Shown: positions 9,032-17,870 of the stretch, one piece after another | How positions within the stretch are numbered: the first letter of the stretch is position 1 | Layout of the letters: every line of letters starts with the position of its first letter | Source: an uncultured Veillonellaceae bacterium | GTDB lineage: Bacteria > Bacillota > Negativicutes > Selenomonadales > Selenomonadaceae | Length of the DNA stretch: 64,000 bases | NCBI GenBank assembly: GCA_902773295.1 | Contig: CACYDT010000082.1 | Location: forward strand, 1-64,000 | Direction of reading: 5' to 3' | The notes under the pieces: generated by a model | What the model was told of the DNA's origin: nothing | Databases searched by the model: none | Seen by the model: the letters and a program-made list of their open reading frames with translations, nothing else | Translations under genes and position numbers: made by a program

Positions 9032-9688
9032 ATGAGTAATCTCGTAGTGGCGATTGACGGGCCTGCCGGTGCAGGCAAGAGCACTGTGGCCCAGCTGGCG
9101 GCAAAAGAACTGGGCTATACCTATATCGATACGGGTGCCATGTACCGGGCGGTGGCATGGAAGGCTTTGCAAAAGAAAGAACCTGTGACGGATGAGCTCA
9201 TTCTTTCCGTGCTTCCGGATATCGAAGTGGATCTGCAGTATGTGGACGGAAAGACGAAAGTGTTCGTGGATGGCAGGGACGTTACGGGGGAGATCCGGAC
9301 CCCGGAAATCAACAAGATTGTGTCCCAGGTGGCGAAGCTCGGTCCCGTGAGGGAAAAGATGGTGAATCTGCAGCGAAAGATGGGAGAACGGGGCGCTGTC
9401 CTCATGGACGGCAGGGACATTGCCACGAATGTCCTTCCCAATGCGGATGTGAAGATCTTCCTCACAGCTTCCATTGAGGAACGTGCGAAACGCCGCTGGA
9501 AGGAATTGAAGGAAAAAGGATACGATGTGGACATGGAAGAAATCCAGTCCGAGATTGCGGCGCGGGACAAGGCGGACAGCGAGCGGGAGATTTCCCCGCT
9601 GGTACAGGCGGAGGATGCGGTGCTTCTCGATACCACGGGGCTGTCGATTGACGAAGTTGTGAACAAAATCCTTGGAATGTGCAGGTGA
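9032..9688 (+). CDS. cmk: Cytidylate kinase
   Basis: 218 residues. Phosphorylates CMP and dCMP to the diphosphates. The N terminus reads VVAIDGPAGAGKSTVA with the P-loop at residues 10-18, followed by YIDTGAMYRA. The middle carries MDGRDIATNV, the family's nucleotide-binding signature. The ATG begins directly after the aroA stop, with GGAGG inside the aroA end as ribosome-binding site. Confidence 0.95.
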   Translation: MSNLVVAIDGPAGAGKSTVAQLAAKELGYTYIDTGAMYRAVAWKALQKKEPVTDELILSVLPDIEVDLQYVDGKTKVFVDGRDVTGEIRTPEINKIVSQVAKLGPVREKMVNLQRKMGERGAVLMDGRDIATNVLPNADVKIFLTASIEERAKRRWKELKEKGYDVDMEEIQSEIAARDKADSEREISPLVQAEDAVLLDTTGLSIDEVVNKILGMCR

Positions 9689-9692
9689 TATC

Positions 9693-10289
9693 ATGCTGTA
9701 TGCGTTGGCGAGATGCTTTTTCGTGCCCTTCTTCAAGATTTTTTTCCGCGCCCGTGTCCTTGGGGCAGAAAATCTTCCGGCAGAAGGCCCCGTGATTCTT
9801 GCCGCCAATCACTTGAGCAACTGGGATCCCCCGTTTCTCGCGTGTTTTTTGCCTCGTCCCGTGAGCTATATGGCGAAGATCGAGCTCTTCAAGAATCCGG
9901 TGTTTGCTGCGGCAATCCGTAGCTGCCATGCCTTTCCTGTGAAGCGGGGCGCAGCCGACCGGGGCGCCATCAAGACAGCGATGCAGGTGCTGAAGGAGGA
10001 GAGGGTGCTGGGGGTGTTCCCGGAAGGAACCAGGAGCCACACAGGGAAGATGCAGAAAGCGGAAGCCGGCGTGGCGCTGATCGCTTCCATGAGCGATGCC
10101 CCCGTGGTTCCGGCGGCCATCCTTGGAACCAATGAGATTTTTTCCAAGGGTCGGTATTTCCCGAAACTCACGATTGCTTACGGCAAGCCGATGAAATTCA
10201 CCGGGAATCGCAAGAACAAGGAAGATTTAGAAGAATTTTCCCAATCCATCCTAAATATCATTTCCGATATGAAAGAAAAAGTAAAATAA
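9693..10289 (+). CDS. plsC: 1-acyl-sn-glycerol-3-phosphate acyltransferase
   Basis: 198 residues. Adds the second acyl chain to lysophosphatidate at the membrane. The NHLSNWDP motif supplies H40 and D45 (HX4D), and PEGTRS lies at 110-115. A hydrophobic N-terminal segment (YALARCFFVPFFKIFF) should anchor it. The start at 9693 follows AGGTGA, which overlaps the cmk stop. The gene cmk-plsC-ispH-S1 order is widespread in clostridia and Negativicutes. Confidence 0.92.
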   Translation: MLYALARCFFVPFFKIFFRARVLGAENLPAEGPVILAANHLSNWDPPFLACFLPRPVSYMAKIELFKNPVFAAAIRSCHAFPVKRGAADRGAIKTAMQVLKEERVLGVFPEGTRSHTGKMQKAEAGVALIASMSDAPVVPAAILGTNEIFSKGRYFPKLTIAYGKPMKFTGNRKNKEDLEEFSQSILNIISDMKEKVK

Positions 10290-10292
10290 TGT

Positions 10293-10322
10293 TTGCTAGA
10301 CGTTGCTATTGTATGCTATACT
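10293..10322 (+). promoter_or_regulatory. Sigma-A promoter of ispH
   Basis: TTGCTA (10293-10298), 18 bases, TATACT (10317-10322), between plsC and ispH. The start codon follows 62 bases further on, behind AGGGTGG. Confidence 0.6.
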
Positions 10323-10384
10323 ATGTCTTAGGTTGCGAATTGCCCTGTAGACGCAGTCGAACAAAACAATAGGGTGGTCATGAT

Positions 10385-11215
10385 ATGGAAGTCATTTTAG
10401 CAGAGTATTTGGGATTCTGCTATGGGGTCAAGCGGGCGATCAAGATTGCCCGTGAGAACGCTTCGGATGAGCAGGGGGGCGCCTGCACGCTGGGGCCGAT
10501 TATCCATAATCCGCAGATGGTGGAACGCCTGAAAGAGGAAGGCGTAGGCACTGTGGATGCATTGGAGGAAATGGAGAGAGGAACTATCATCATCCGCTCT
10601 CATGGTGTCGGTCCGCAGATATATGAGGCTGCAGAGCAGAAGGGTCTGCGCCTGGTAGATGCCACTTGCCCGCATGTGCGGAAGGCACAGCTCTCATCCA
10701 AGGCACTGGCTGATGAAGGCTACAAGGTCGTCATCATTGGCGAGAAGAAGCATCCGGAAGTCCAAAGCATTTTTGAGTGGTCGGCTCATACGGCGTCCAT
10801 CGTCGAGAGTGTGGAAGAAGCGGAGGCGTTGGAGCCTTGTGCCAAGCTCGGCATTGTATCGCAGACGACGTTTTCCGGGGCGCGTTTCAAGGAAATCGTC
10901 CTGCGGCTTCTTGACAAGTCGCGGGAGGTCAAGATCGACCGTACAATCTGTACAGCGACAGACCAGCGTCAGGCAGCGGCCATGGATCTGGCATCTAAGG
11001 TGGATCTCATGCTGGTGATTGGCGGCAAGAACAGCGCGAATACGACGCGCTTGGCACAGCTTTGTGCAGAGAGATGTAGGACTTACCACATTGAGACGGC
11101 AGCAGAGCTGCAGGATCAGTGGTTTGATAAAATTGAAAAAATTGGTATTACAGCCGGTGCATCTACTCCCGACTGGATTATCAAGGAGGTATACAAACAG
11201 TGTCAGAAGAAATGA
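10385..11215 (+). CDS. ispH: 4-hydroxy-3-methylbut-2-enyl diphosphate reductase
   Basis: 276 residues. Last step of the MEP isoprenoid pathway, giving IPP and DMAPP with an iron-sulfur cluster. The three cluster cysteines are C12 (GFCYGVKRA), C95 (DATCPHVRK) and C189 (RTICTATDQRQ). GARFKE and GASTPDWIIKEV are further signatures. It is a stand-alone IspH, not the fused IspH-S1 form found in some clostridia, but its last 16 bases overlap the following S1 gene. Confidence 0.95.
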   Translation: MEVILAEYLGFCYGVKRAIKIARENASDEQGGACTLGPIIHNPQMVERLKEEGVGTVDALEEMERGTIIIRSHGVGPQIYEAAEQKGLRLVDATCPHVRKAQLSSKALADEGYKVVIIGEKKHPEVQSIFEWSAHTASIVESVEEAEALEPCAKLGIVSQTTFSGARFKEIVLRLLDKSREVKIDRTICTATDQRQAAAMDLASKVDLMLVIGGKNSANTTRLAQLCAERCRTYHIETAAELQDQWFDKIEKIGITAGASTPDWIIKEVYKQCQKK

Positions 11216-12360
11216 ACAATGATTTTGCCAGCATGCTGAAAGCAGAAGAGGAATCGATGCAGTCGGTCAATGTCGGGGATGTGGTGGAAGCAACGGTTGT
11301 TGCAGTGGAGAACTCCAGTGCAATGGTTACGATTTCCGGTCTCAAGTCGGATATTCCCATCCCCAAGCGCGAATTGGCTCGTCCGGAGCCGGATAGCGCT
11401 GAGGATGTTGTCAAAGTGGGCGATGTCATCGAGGTCGTCATTGTGTCCCTTGGCGGAGAGAATGGCGCGACCGTTTCCAAGGTCAAGGCGGATGCCCGCG
11501 TTGCATGGACAGAAATGGAAGGCATCCAGGAGCGCGGCGAGACAGTAGAGGCTCAGGTCAGCCAGGTGGTCAAGGGTGGCCTTGTCGCTTCTGTCAATGG
11601 CCTGCGCGGTTTCATTCCTGCCTCCCAGATGGAGCTTCATTTCGTGAAGGATCTCTCCGTGTATGTGGGGCAGACGGTGGAAGTGCTGCCGATTGAGATT
11701 GATGTGCACAAGCAGCGCCTCGTTCTTTCCCGCCGCCAGCTTCTCGAAGCAGAGCGCGACAAGAAGCAGGAAGAGGTGTTTGCCAACTTGGAGGCAGGCC
11801 AGACGGTTCGCGGCACTGTGAAGCGCCTCGTGGATTATGGAGCGTTCATTGATATCGGCGGTGTGGATGGGCTTGCCCATATTTCCGATATTTCCTGGGA
11901 GCGCGTGAAGCATCCTTCGGATGTGCTTCAGGTCGGTCAGGAGCTTGATGTTTATGTTAAGAGCGTCGATCCCGAAGCGAAGCGCATCTCGCTTTCTATC
12001 AAGGAGACCATGCGCGATCCGTGGCTGGATCGTGCGGAGCGCTATGCCGAGGGCGACTATATTGAGGGCGAGGTCATCAAGCTGACGGATTTCGGTGCCT
12101 TCATGCAGATCGAGCCGGGCTTCGATGGGCTCATTCCCATGGGCGAGCTCTGCGAGCGCCGTATCGAGCGCGCTGATGAGGCGGTTCATGTGGGCGATAT
12201 GGTCAAGGTCAAAGTTTTGCGTATCGATATGAAGAGGAAGCGCATCTCCCTCTCCATCACAAAGGCAAAGAAGGATGCAGATACGGCTGTATTCAAAAAA
12301 TATGTGGCTGAGCAGGAAGAGGCTGCACCGACAACTGTCGGTGACGAGGTCAATGAGTAA
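11200..12360 (+). CDS. Ribosomal protein S1-like protein with four S1 domains
   Basis: 386 residues. Four S1 RNA-binding domains follow one another: about 24-90, 108-174, 193-262 and 280-350, each with the GxV-x-G-x-V pattern (for example VRGTVKRLVDYGAFIDIGG). Such short S1 proteins bind mRNA and ribosomes in Firmicutes. The GTG at 11200 is the start, because AAGGAGGT (11183-11190) lies nine bases before it, while the next ATG at 11212 is too far. The gene therefore overlaps ispH by 16 bases and is probably translationally coupled to it. A terminator follows. Confidence 0.88.
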   Translation: MSEEMNNDFASMLKAEEESMQSVNVGDVVEATVVAVENSSAMVTISGLKSDIPIPKRELARPEPDSAEDVVKVGDVIEVVIVSLGGENGATVSKVKADARVAWTEMEGIQERGETVEAQVSQVVKGGLVASVNGLRGFIPASQMELHFVKDLSVYVGQTVEVLPIEIDVHKQRLVLSRRQLLEAERDKKQEEVFANLEAGQTVRGTVKRLVDYGAFIDIGGVDGLAHISDISWERVKHPSDVLQVGQELDVYVKSVDPEAKRISLSIKETMRDPWLDRAERYAEGDYIEGEVIKLTDFGAFMQIEPGFDGLIPMGELCERRIERADEAVHVGDMVKVKVLRIDMKRKRISLSITKAKKDADTAVFKKYVAEQEEAAPTTVGDEVNE

Positions 12361-12384
12361 TCGACCGGCTCGGTGAAGTTTGGA

Positions 12385-12414
12385 GGAGTGATGTGGATCA
12401 TCACTCCTTTCTTT
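12385..12414 (+). terminator. Rho-independent terminator after the ispH-S1 operon
   Basis: GGAGTGATG (12385-12393) pairs perfectly with CATCACTCC (12399-12407), loop TGGAT, followed by TTTCTTT. Confidence 0.8.
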
Positions 12415-12441
12415 GCAATATAGGATAGGGGGAAGATTCAT

Positions 12442-13818
12442 CTGGGAAAGATTATCCGTGTCCGGCCGGGAAGCCTGGCGGATGAGCTGGGATTGACGGC
12501 TGGTGACAAGGTACTGGAAATCAATGGAGAGGGGCTCAGGGATATTATTGACCTGAGCTTTTCCTTCGCTGAGGAAGAGATTGATATGCTCGTCGAGCAT
12601 GAGAACGGCGAGCAGGAAATGATTTCTTTTGACAAGGATGTGGATGAGGAGCTTGGGGCAGAGTTTGCATCGGCGGTGTTCGACGGCATGCGGAAATGTG
12701 CCAACAACTGTTATTTCTGCTTCGTGAACATGGTAGCCCCGGGCATGAGGAAAAGCCTTTCCGTCAAGGATGATGACTACCGCATGTCTTTCCTCTACGG
12801 CAATTTCATCACCATGACAAACATGGTGGAGGAAGATTTCAAGCGGATTGAGAAATACCATCTTTCGCCGCTTTTCATTTCCGTTCAGGCCATGAATCCG
12901 AGGCTGAGGGCGGAGATGATGCGCTGCGGGCGCGCGGCGGAGATCGTTGCCCAGCTGGACCGGCTGGAGCAGGCAGGGGCGGATTACCATACGCAGGTCG
13001 TTCTGTGTGCCGGGCTCAATGACGGGGAAGAACTGGAGCGCACCATCCGCGAGATCGCGGCCCGCCGTCCGCATGTGCTGTCCCTTGCCATTGTGCCTGT
13101 GGGAATCACGAGGCACCGCAGGGATCCCTATCCTCTGAAGCAGTTCGATCGGGAAGGGGCGGAGGCCGTCATCCTGCAGGTGAAGGAGTGGCAGGAAAAA
13201 AGCCGGAAGGAGACAGGGGAGACCTTTGTTTATCTGGGAGATGAGTTCTATTTCCTGGCGGGTCGGGATCTGCCGCCGGAGGAAGAATACGACGGTTTTC
13301 CCCAGCTGGACAACGGCATAGGGCTTACCAGGAACTTTCTTTGTGACTGGGAACAGGAGAAGGAGGAAATATCCTCCTTTTCCCGATGCCCCTGCCGTTT
13401 GGATGTCGTGAGCGGCACGGCGGTCGCTCCTGTGATGGAAGGACTGGCGGAACAGGCCATGGCATGTGGGGAGAATCTCCGGGTGCGCGTGGTTCCTGTT
13501 CCCAACCGTCATTTTGGCGAGACGGTCAATGTCTCTGGCCTGCTCACAGGCAGGGACATTTTGCGGGCTTTGCAGGAAGCCGGTGGGGAAAGGGACGGCA
13601 TTCTCCTTCCGGAATCCGCCCTGCGGGCGGGGGAGGATGTGTTCCTCGATGATATTTCCCTGAAGGATCTGCGGCAGGCCTTCCCGGAGGCGAGAATCGA
13701 GCCTGTGAGGACGGGGCGGGACTATTGCCGTGCCCTGCATGACTGGGAGAACTACCATAAGGAACGGGCCGGTGAAACGGATTATATGTGGCAGAGCAAT
13801 GCAGGCTATACAAAATAG
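12442..13818 (+). CDS. DUF512 radical SAM-like protein with N-terminal PDZ domain
   Basis: 458 residues from the proposed start. The N-terminal PDZ-like segment (GKIIRVRPGSLADELGLTAG) is followed by a radical SAM-type region with CANNCYFCF and then the DUF512 domain. The function of this Firmicute family is not established. The start is unusual: the family's first residues lie upstream of the TTG at 12493, and the only in-frame codon well spaced from the Shine-Dalgarno AGGGGG (12427-12432) is CTG at 12442. ATT at 12436 is too close. The downstream neighbour is der, 15 bases away, a common pairing. Confidence 0.8.
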   Translation: MGKIIRVRPGSLADELGLTAGDKVLEINGEGLRDIIDLSFSFAEEEIDMLVEHENGEQEMISFDKDVDEELGAEFASAVFDGMRKCANNCYFCFVNMVAPGMRKSLSVKDDDYRMSFLYGNFITMTNMVEEDFKRIEKYHLSPLFISVQAMNPRLRAEMMRCGRAAEIVAQLDRLEQAGADYHTQVVLCAGLNDGEELERTIREIAARRPHVLSLAIVPVGITRHRRDPYPLKQFDREGAEAVILQVKEWQEKSRKETGETFVYLGDEFYFLAGRDLPPEEEYDGFPQLDNGIGLTRNFLCDWEQEKEEISSFSRCPCRLDVVSGTAVAPVMEGLAEQAMACGENLRVRVVPVPNRHFGETVNVSGLLTGRDILRALQEAGGERDGILLPESALRAGEDVFLDDISLKDLRQAFPEARIEPVRTGRDYCRALHDWENYHKERAGETDYMWQSNAGYTK

Positions 13819-13833
13819 GGGGTGCAGGCAGGA

Positions 13834-15162
13834 ATGAGCAAGCCGATTGTGGCAATTGTCGGACGCCCGAATGTGGGAAAATCGACGCTGTTCAACAGGA
13901 TCGGGCAGAAGCGGGTATCCATTGTGGATGATATGCCGGGGGTGACCAGGGACAGGATCTATCTGGATGCACAGTGGCTCCAGCATGAGTTCACGATGAT
14001 CGATACGGGCGGCATCGAGTTTGATGAGGGAAGCCATATTCTGGCATCCATGCGGCAGCAGGCAGTCATTGCCATGGAGGAAGCGGATGTCATTGTTTTC
14101 GTCGTGGATGGCCGTGCCGGGCTGACGGCTTCGGATGAGGAAGTGGGGAAACTTCTGCGCGGGACGAAGAAGCCCGTGATTCTGGCAGTGAACAAGGTGG
14201 ACAGCCCTCAAAGGGAAATGGATATCTACGAGTTTTACAACCTTGGTCTGGGAGATCCCATTGGGATTTCCGCCTCCAATGCGCTGAACCTCGGGGATCT
14301 TCTGGATGCTATCGTGGCGGCCTTTCCCGCTGTGGAAGCGGAGGAAAAGGATGAAGATGAGATCAGCATCGCCGTGATTGGTCGCCCGAATGTCGGGAAA
14401 TCCTCAATGGTCAACCGGATCCTCGGGGAAGACCGGGTCATCGTGAGCGATATCCCCGGAACGACGCGGGATGCTATCGACACGCATTTCACAAAGGATG
14501 GCACAAAGTTTACCCTCATTGATACGGCGGGCATGCGACGCAGGGGGAAAATCGAGGAAGCCGTGGAACGGTACAGTGTCATGCGCTCCCTCCGCGCAAT
14601 TGACCGGGCGGATGTGGTACTCATGATGATCGATGCATCGGAAGGCATCAGCGAGCAGGACAAGAAGATTGCAGGATATGCCCATGATTCCGGTAAAGGC
14701 GTGGTCATCGTTGTCAACAAATGGGACATCTATCCGGGCAAGGATGACAAGTCTACCTTGCGCTTCACGGAAGAACTGCGGGACGAGATTGGCTTCCTGC
14801 AATATGCCCCGGTGCTTTATGCCTCGGCGCTCACGGGGCAGAGGGTCAACCGTGTGACGGAACTCGTGAAATACGTGGCGGAGCAGCAGTCTATGCGCAT
14901 CAAGACCAGCGTCCTGAACGAGCTCATCCGTGATGCGGTGTCAGTGAATCCGCCCCCCATGCACAAGGGCAGGCAGCTCAAGATTCTCTTCATGACACAG
15001 ACAGGCATCTGCCCGCCGAAATTCATTGTGTTTGTGAATGATGCCAACCTCATGCATTTTTCTTATCTGCGCTTCCTCGAGAATCGCCTGCGGGAAAGCT
15101 ACGGGTTCGAGGGGACGCCGCTCCGCTTTGTTGTCCGCAACCGTGAGGAGAAGGAGGAATGA
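13834..15162 (+). CDS. der: Ribosome biogenesis GTPase Der (EngA)
   Basis: 442 residues. Essential double GTPase for 50S subunit assembly. Two G domains in tandem each carry GRPNVGKS (about residues 9 and 182), DTAG/DTGG and NKxD motifs (VNKVDS, VNKWDI). A C-terminal KH-like domain follows with MTQTGICPPKFIVFVND. Start at the ATG at 13834; a GTG 12 bases upstream is less likely. plsY follows three bases after the stop. Confidence 0.96.
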   Translation: MSKPIVAIVGRPNVGKSTLFNRIGQKRVSIVDDMPGVTRDRIYLDAQWLQHEFTMIDTGGIEFDEGSHILASMRQQAVIAMEEADVIVFVVDGRAGLTASDEEVGKLLRGTKKPVILAVNKVDSPQREMDIYEFYNLGLGDPIGISASNALNLGDLLDAIVAAFPAVEAEEKDEDEISIAVIGRPNVGKSSMVNRILGEDRVIVSDIPGTTRDAIDTHFTKDGTKFTLIDTAGMRRRGKIEEAVERYSVMRSLRAIDRADVVLMMIDASEGISEQDKKIAGYAHDSGKGVVIVVNKWDIYPGKDDKSTLRFTEELRDEIGFLQYAPVLYASALTGQRVNRVTELVKYVAEQQSMRIKTSVLNELIRDAVSVNPPPMHKGRQLKILFMTQTGICPPKFIVFVNDANLMHFSYLRFLENRLRESYGFEGTPLRFVVRNREEKEE

Positions 15163-15165
15163 GGG

Positions 15166-15759
15166 ATGGGAGGCATCGTTGCCGGTTTTCTGAGTTATCT
15201 GATTGGGTCTGTTCCCAGCGGACTGATTTGCGGGAAACTGTTTTGGGGCGTGGATCTTCGGCAGCATGGCAGCCATAATATCGGCGCCACAAATGCCTGG
15301 CGGACTCTGGGCAAAGGGCCGGGAATCCTTGTGTTTCTTCTGGATTTCCTGAAGGGTTTCCTTGGCGTTTGGTTTGGCATGCACTTGGACGGGACGCCGC
15401 TTGTCATGCTGCTCTGCGGCATCCTTGCCATTCTCGGGCACTCCTGCTCCGTGTTCCTTCGCTTCCAGGGCGGGAAGGGGGTGGCGACCGGCCTCGGTGT
15501 CATTGCCATGCTGATGCCGAAAGTGACACTGGCGGTGTTTCTCCTTTGGCTGGGCATCGTCTTCGTTACGGGATATGTGTCCCTTGCCTCCTGCGTGGCA
15601 GCGGTTTTCGTTCCGATTCTGGCATGGCTGGTTGGCGCTCCGTCAGAGTACATTGGGTTTGGATTTTTGGCGGCCGTTCTCATTGTCGTGCGGCATAGAT
15701 CCAATATCATTCGCCTCATGAACGGGACAGAGAGCAAGATCCAGGCCGGGCATCGGTGA
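15166..15759 (+). CDS. plsY: Acyl-phosphate glycerol-3-phosphate acyltransferase
   Basis: 197 residues. Integral membrane enzyme making lysophosphatidate from acyl phosphate. The N terminus YLIGSVPSGLICGK, then GSHNIGATNAWRTLG, and later FLRFQGGKGVATGLG are the three conserved loops of PlsY. Five or so hydrophobic segments. Preceded by GAGG within the der stop region and followed by a strong terminator. Confidence 0.95.
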   Translation: MGGIVAGFLSYLIGSVPSGLICGKLFWGVDLRQHGSHNIGATNAWRTLGKGPGILVFLLDFLKGFLGVWFGMHLDGTPLVMLLCGILAILGHSCSVFLRFQGGKGVATGLGVIAMLMPKVTLAVFLLWLGIVFVTGYVSLASCVAAVFVPILAWLVGAPSEYIGFGFLAAVLIVVRHRSNIIRLMNGTESKIQAGHR

Positions 15760-15777
15760 ACTGTTGTACTGCGAACG

Positions 15778-15816
15778 AAAAATCCCCCCCAGTCGATAAG
15801 ACTGGGGGGGATTTTT
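15778..15816. terminator. Bidirectional terminator between plsY and the VanW-like gene
   Basis: A perfect 17-bp stem: AAAAATCCCCCCCAGTC (15778-15794) with GACTGGGGGGGATTTTT (15800-15816) and a five-base loop. A U-tract is available on both strands, as needed for two convergent genes. Confidence 0.9.
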
Positions 15817-15817
15817 C

Positions 15818-17053
15818 TCAACTGGCATAGGAATCCGTATGCATGTACTCGCGCTCAATCACTTGGCCATTGCGGCTGTATATGCGGTAGATTGTGGGAC
15901 GGAGGGCAGAGCCTTCCTGCTCCATGGAGATGGTGTTGCCGTTCAGGTCATTTTTGGTTCCGAGGACATAGATGGTAAGGGAAGATCCGTACGTCCTAGC
16001 AAGCAGATATACATTGTGCGGAAGCTGGTTCTTGAACTGGAAATCCAGCAGGCCGTCCGCAACCGTGGCATCCAGGCCGGGAGGGCAATAGGAGGAACGG
16101 AAGTAATGGGGCGTGCGCACCGTCGGGGTCAGACCGGAGAGAAGTACTGCATTGTAGAGCGTGGTGCTGACCTGGCAGACGCCGCCGCCGATTCCGGGTT
16201 CCGTCATGCCATCGACAATCACAGGCGCACTTTTGTAACCGGCGCTTGCCGTGCGTTCGCCGACCGTGTTGTTGAAAGAGAAGACTGTGCCGCTTCGGAT
16301 GAGAATGTCATTGAGATGCTCCGAGGCGAGGATGATATTGTCCCCGCGATTGCCATAGGAGAAATCCGTCGTATACGCTCCGAGGATGCAGTCAATGTTG
16401 GCGAGGTCTGCATCTGTGACATAGGGTTGGATTTCTTCCGGCTCCAGAGCGATGGTCTTGATGTGCTTCAGGGAAACGAGCTGCGGCTCAAGGGCTTCCG
16501 CGATGGGCGCGGGATCCAGTTTCTTGCCGATGGCGCCGGGGATGCGCCTCAATGAGCCATCTGCTTGGAAATCCATGGAAGCATTGACCGGCTGTGCATC
16601 GATGGCCTTGGCAACCTCCTGCAGCTTGGCGGCAAGAAGCTGACGGTCATAATCGGCAGTGAGCTCTACGTTGCATCCTGTGACGGCATATTTCATCTGG
16701 TTCAGGAGATTTTGCAGAAAAGAGCCTCCTCTGCCTATGGAATATGCGTTTTCCACGGCCTCTCCGGTATTGGCGGTGAGGTGAATGTCCTCAGGTGCGA
16801 TCGTCCATGTTTTATTGTCATATTCCAGGACAATGGGCATTTTCGAAATGCGATCTGCTCCGGCCTTTTCAAAAAAATGCTCGGCATCACTTTTTTTCAT
16901 GCCGGAGATGGAAGAACCCATAGCCTGCACTCCAATGATGACCCTGTCCTTGTTCGCGGCAGACAGAGAGACAACCCCGGCAACTATGATCAGGGCGCTG
17001 AAGGCAGCTGCGGCAATGATGGCAATCTTTCCGGTAGACATCGATGAATCCAT
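15818..17053 (-). CDS. VanW-family membrane-anchored protein
   Basis: 411 residues. An N-terminal transmembrane segment (IAIIAAAAFSALIIVAGVV) is followed by a YoaR-like region related to peptidoglycan-binding domain 4 and then the VanW domain. VanW shows SGTVFSFNNTVGERT, GIGGGVCQVSTTLYNA and the downstream PHYFRSSY. VanW domains occur with vancomycin-resistance genes, but here the gene is alone; a cell-wall role is inferred. The start at 17053 has AAGGAG 11 bases upstream. It is one of the few - strand genes and faces plsY through a shared terminator. Confidence 0.87.
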   Translation of the reverse strand: MDSSMSTGKIAIIAAAAFSALIIVAGVVSLSAANKDRVIIGVQAMGSSISGMKKSDAEHFFEKAGADRISKMPIVLEYDNKTWTIAPEDIHLTANTGEAVENAYSIGRGGSFLQNLLNQMKYAVTGCNVELTADYDRQLLAAKLQEVAKAIDAQPVNASMDFQADGSLRRIPGAIGKKLDPAPIAEALEPQLVSLKHIKTIALEPEEIQPYVTDADLANIDCILGAYTTDFSYGNRGDNIILASEHLNDILIRSGTVFSFNNTVGERTASAGYKSAPVIVDGMTEPGIGGGVCQVSTTLYNAVLLSGLTPTVRTPHYFRSSYCPPGLDATVADGLLDFQFKNQLPHNVYLLARTYGSSLTIYVLGTKNDLNGNTISMEQEGSALRPTIYRIYSRNGQVIEREYMHTDSYAS

Positions 17054-17093
17054 GCTTGACCAAACTCCTTGATAGTGAAATTTCCTTTGCTAT

Positions 17094-17122
17094 ATTATAG
17101 CGTTTCTTTAGGAATGGGGCAA
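17094..17122 (-). promoter_or_regulatory. Sigma-A promoter of the VanW-like gene
   Basis: On the - strand: TTGCCC (17122-17117), 17 bases, TATAAT (17099-17094). It lies about 40 bases before the start codon. Confidence 0.65.
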
Positions 17123-17293
17123 TAGGAAGATCATCGTTTTGAGCAAGAGAACCATAACCACAAAATGCCGGGGCTCATGTTCCTGACCGCATCGCAGGAA
17201 TCGTGGATTATGGGCGGAAAGAAGAGAAGGAAGGGCTTGCGCCGTTGTCAAAACAAGTGTCAAGCTACAGTATACACGGTCAAACAAATGTGA

Positions 17294-17299
17294 TATAAT
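17294..17299 (+). promoter_or_regulatory. Probable -10 box of the UPF0735-hom-thrB operon
   Basis: TATAAT with a weak -35 (TATACA, 17271-17276) at 17-base spacing. It leaves a leader of about 100 bases before 17405. Confidence 0.4.
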
Positions 17300-17404
17300 A
17301 TGAAGCACGCTGATATCCAGAGATTGCTGGAATTTGCTGCGGGCGGGGGAAGTTTTCAGTTCGCGGGCATGAATCAGCCGATTTATGAAGATGGGGGATA
17401 TTCC

Positions 17405-17851
17405 ATGAGCAAAAAGAAGAGCGGTTTTTTTCTTGTCAGGGAGGAAATTCTTCCGGAAGCGATAAAGAAGACAATCCGCGTCAAAGAGATGCTGAAGCGC
17501 GGCGATGCCCGCACAATCAATGAGGCGGTGGAGCGCATGAATCTCAGCCGCAGTGCCTATTACAAGTATAAGGATTACGTATTTCCCTTTTATGAGGCCA
17601 GCAAAAACAAGATTGTTACACTGACCCTTTTGCTGGAGCATAAGAAGGGGGTTCTTTCCAGCGTGCTCAATACGATTTCGTCGGATTCCGGCAGTGTTCT
17701 TACCATCAATCAGGGAATCCCTCTGCAGGGGATGGCGAATGTCACGATTTCCATTGAGACGGCAACCCTTTCCATTGATCTGGAAGCGCTTCTTGACAAA
17801 CTGCGTCTGGTGGATGGTGTCAAGCGATTGGAAGTTTTGGGGCAGGCATGA
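17405..17851 (+). CDS. UPF0735 ACT-domain protein (PheB-like)
   Basis: 148 residues. An N-terminal helical part (EEILPEAIKKTIRVKEMLKRG, then LSRSAYYKYKDYVFPFY) is followed by an ACT amino-acid-binding domain (IVTLTLLLEHKKGVLSSVLN). In Firmicutes this protein is regularly next to homoserine dehydrogenase, which suggests a regulatory role in threonine or aromatic amino-acid synthesis; the ligand is unknown. Start at 17405 behind GGGGGAT. Confidence 0.85.
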   Translation: MSKKKSGFFLVREEILPEAIKKTIRVKEMLKRGDARTINEAVERMNLSRSAYYKYKDYVFPFYEASKNKIVTLTLLLEHKKGVLSSVLNTISSDSGSVLTINQGIPLQGMANVTISIETATLSIDLEALLDKLRLVDGVKRLEVLGQA

Positions 17852-17870
17852 GGAAGAAAGGTGCAGTGAA

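Larger units (their letters stand above)
17054..17404. other. Divergent intergenic region, VanW-like gene / UPF0735 gene
   Basis: About 350 bases. The left part holds the - strand promoter of the VanW-like gene and the right part a TATAAT for the + strand operon. An in-frame ATG at 17300 directly abuts that -10 box and is rejected as the UPF0735 start. I see no strong hairpin or further gene. Confidence 0.5.

Noticed and set aside
11203-14211. 1002-residue - strand frame over the S1, DUF512 and der genes
   Set aside because: It runs through three well-supported genes and a terminator; composition typical of antisense frames.
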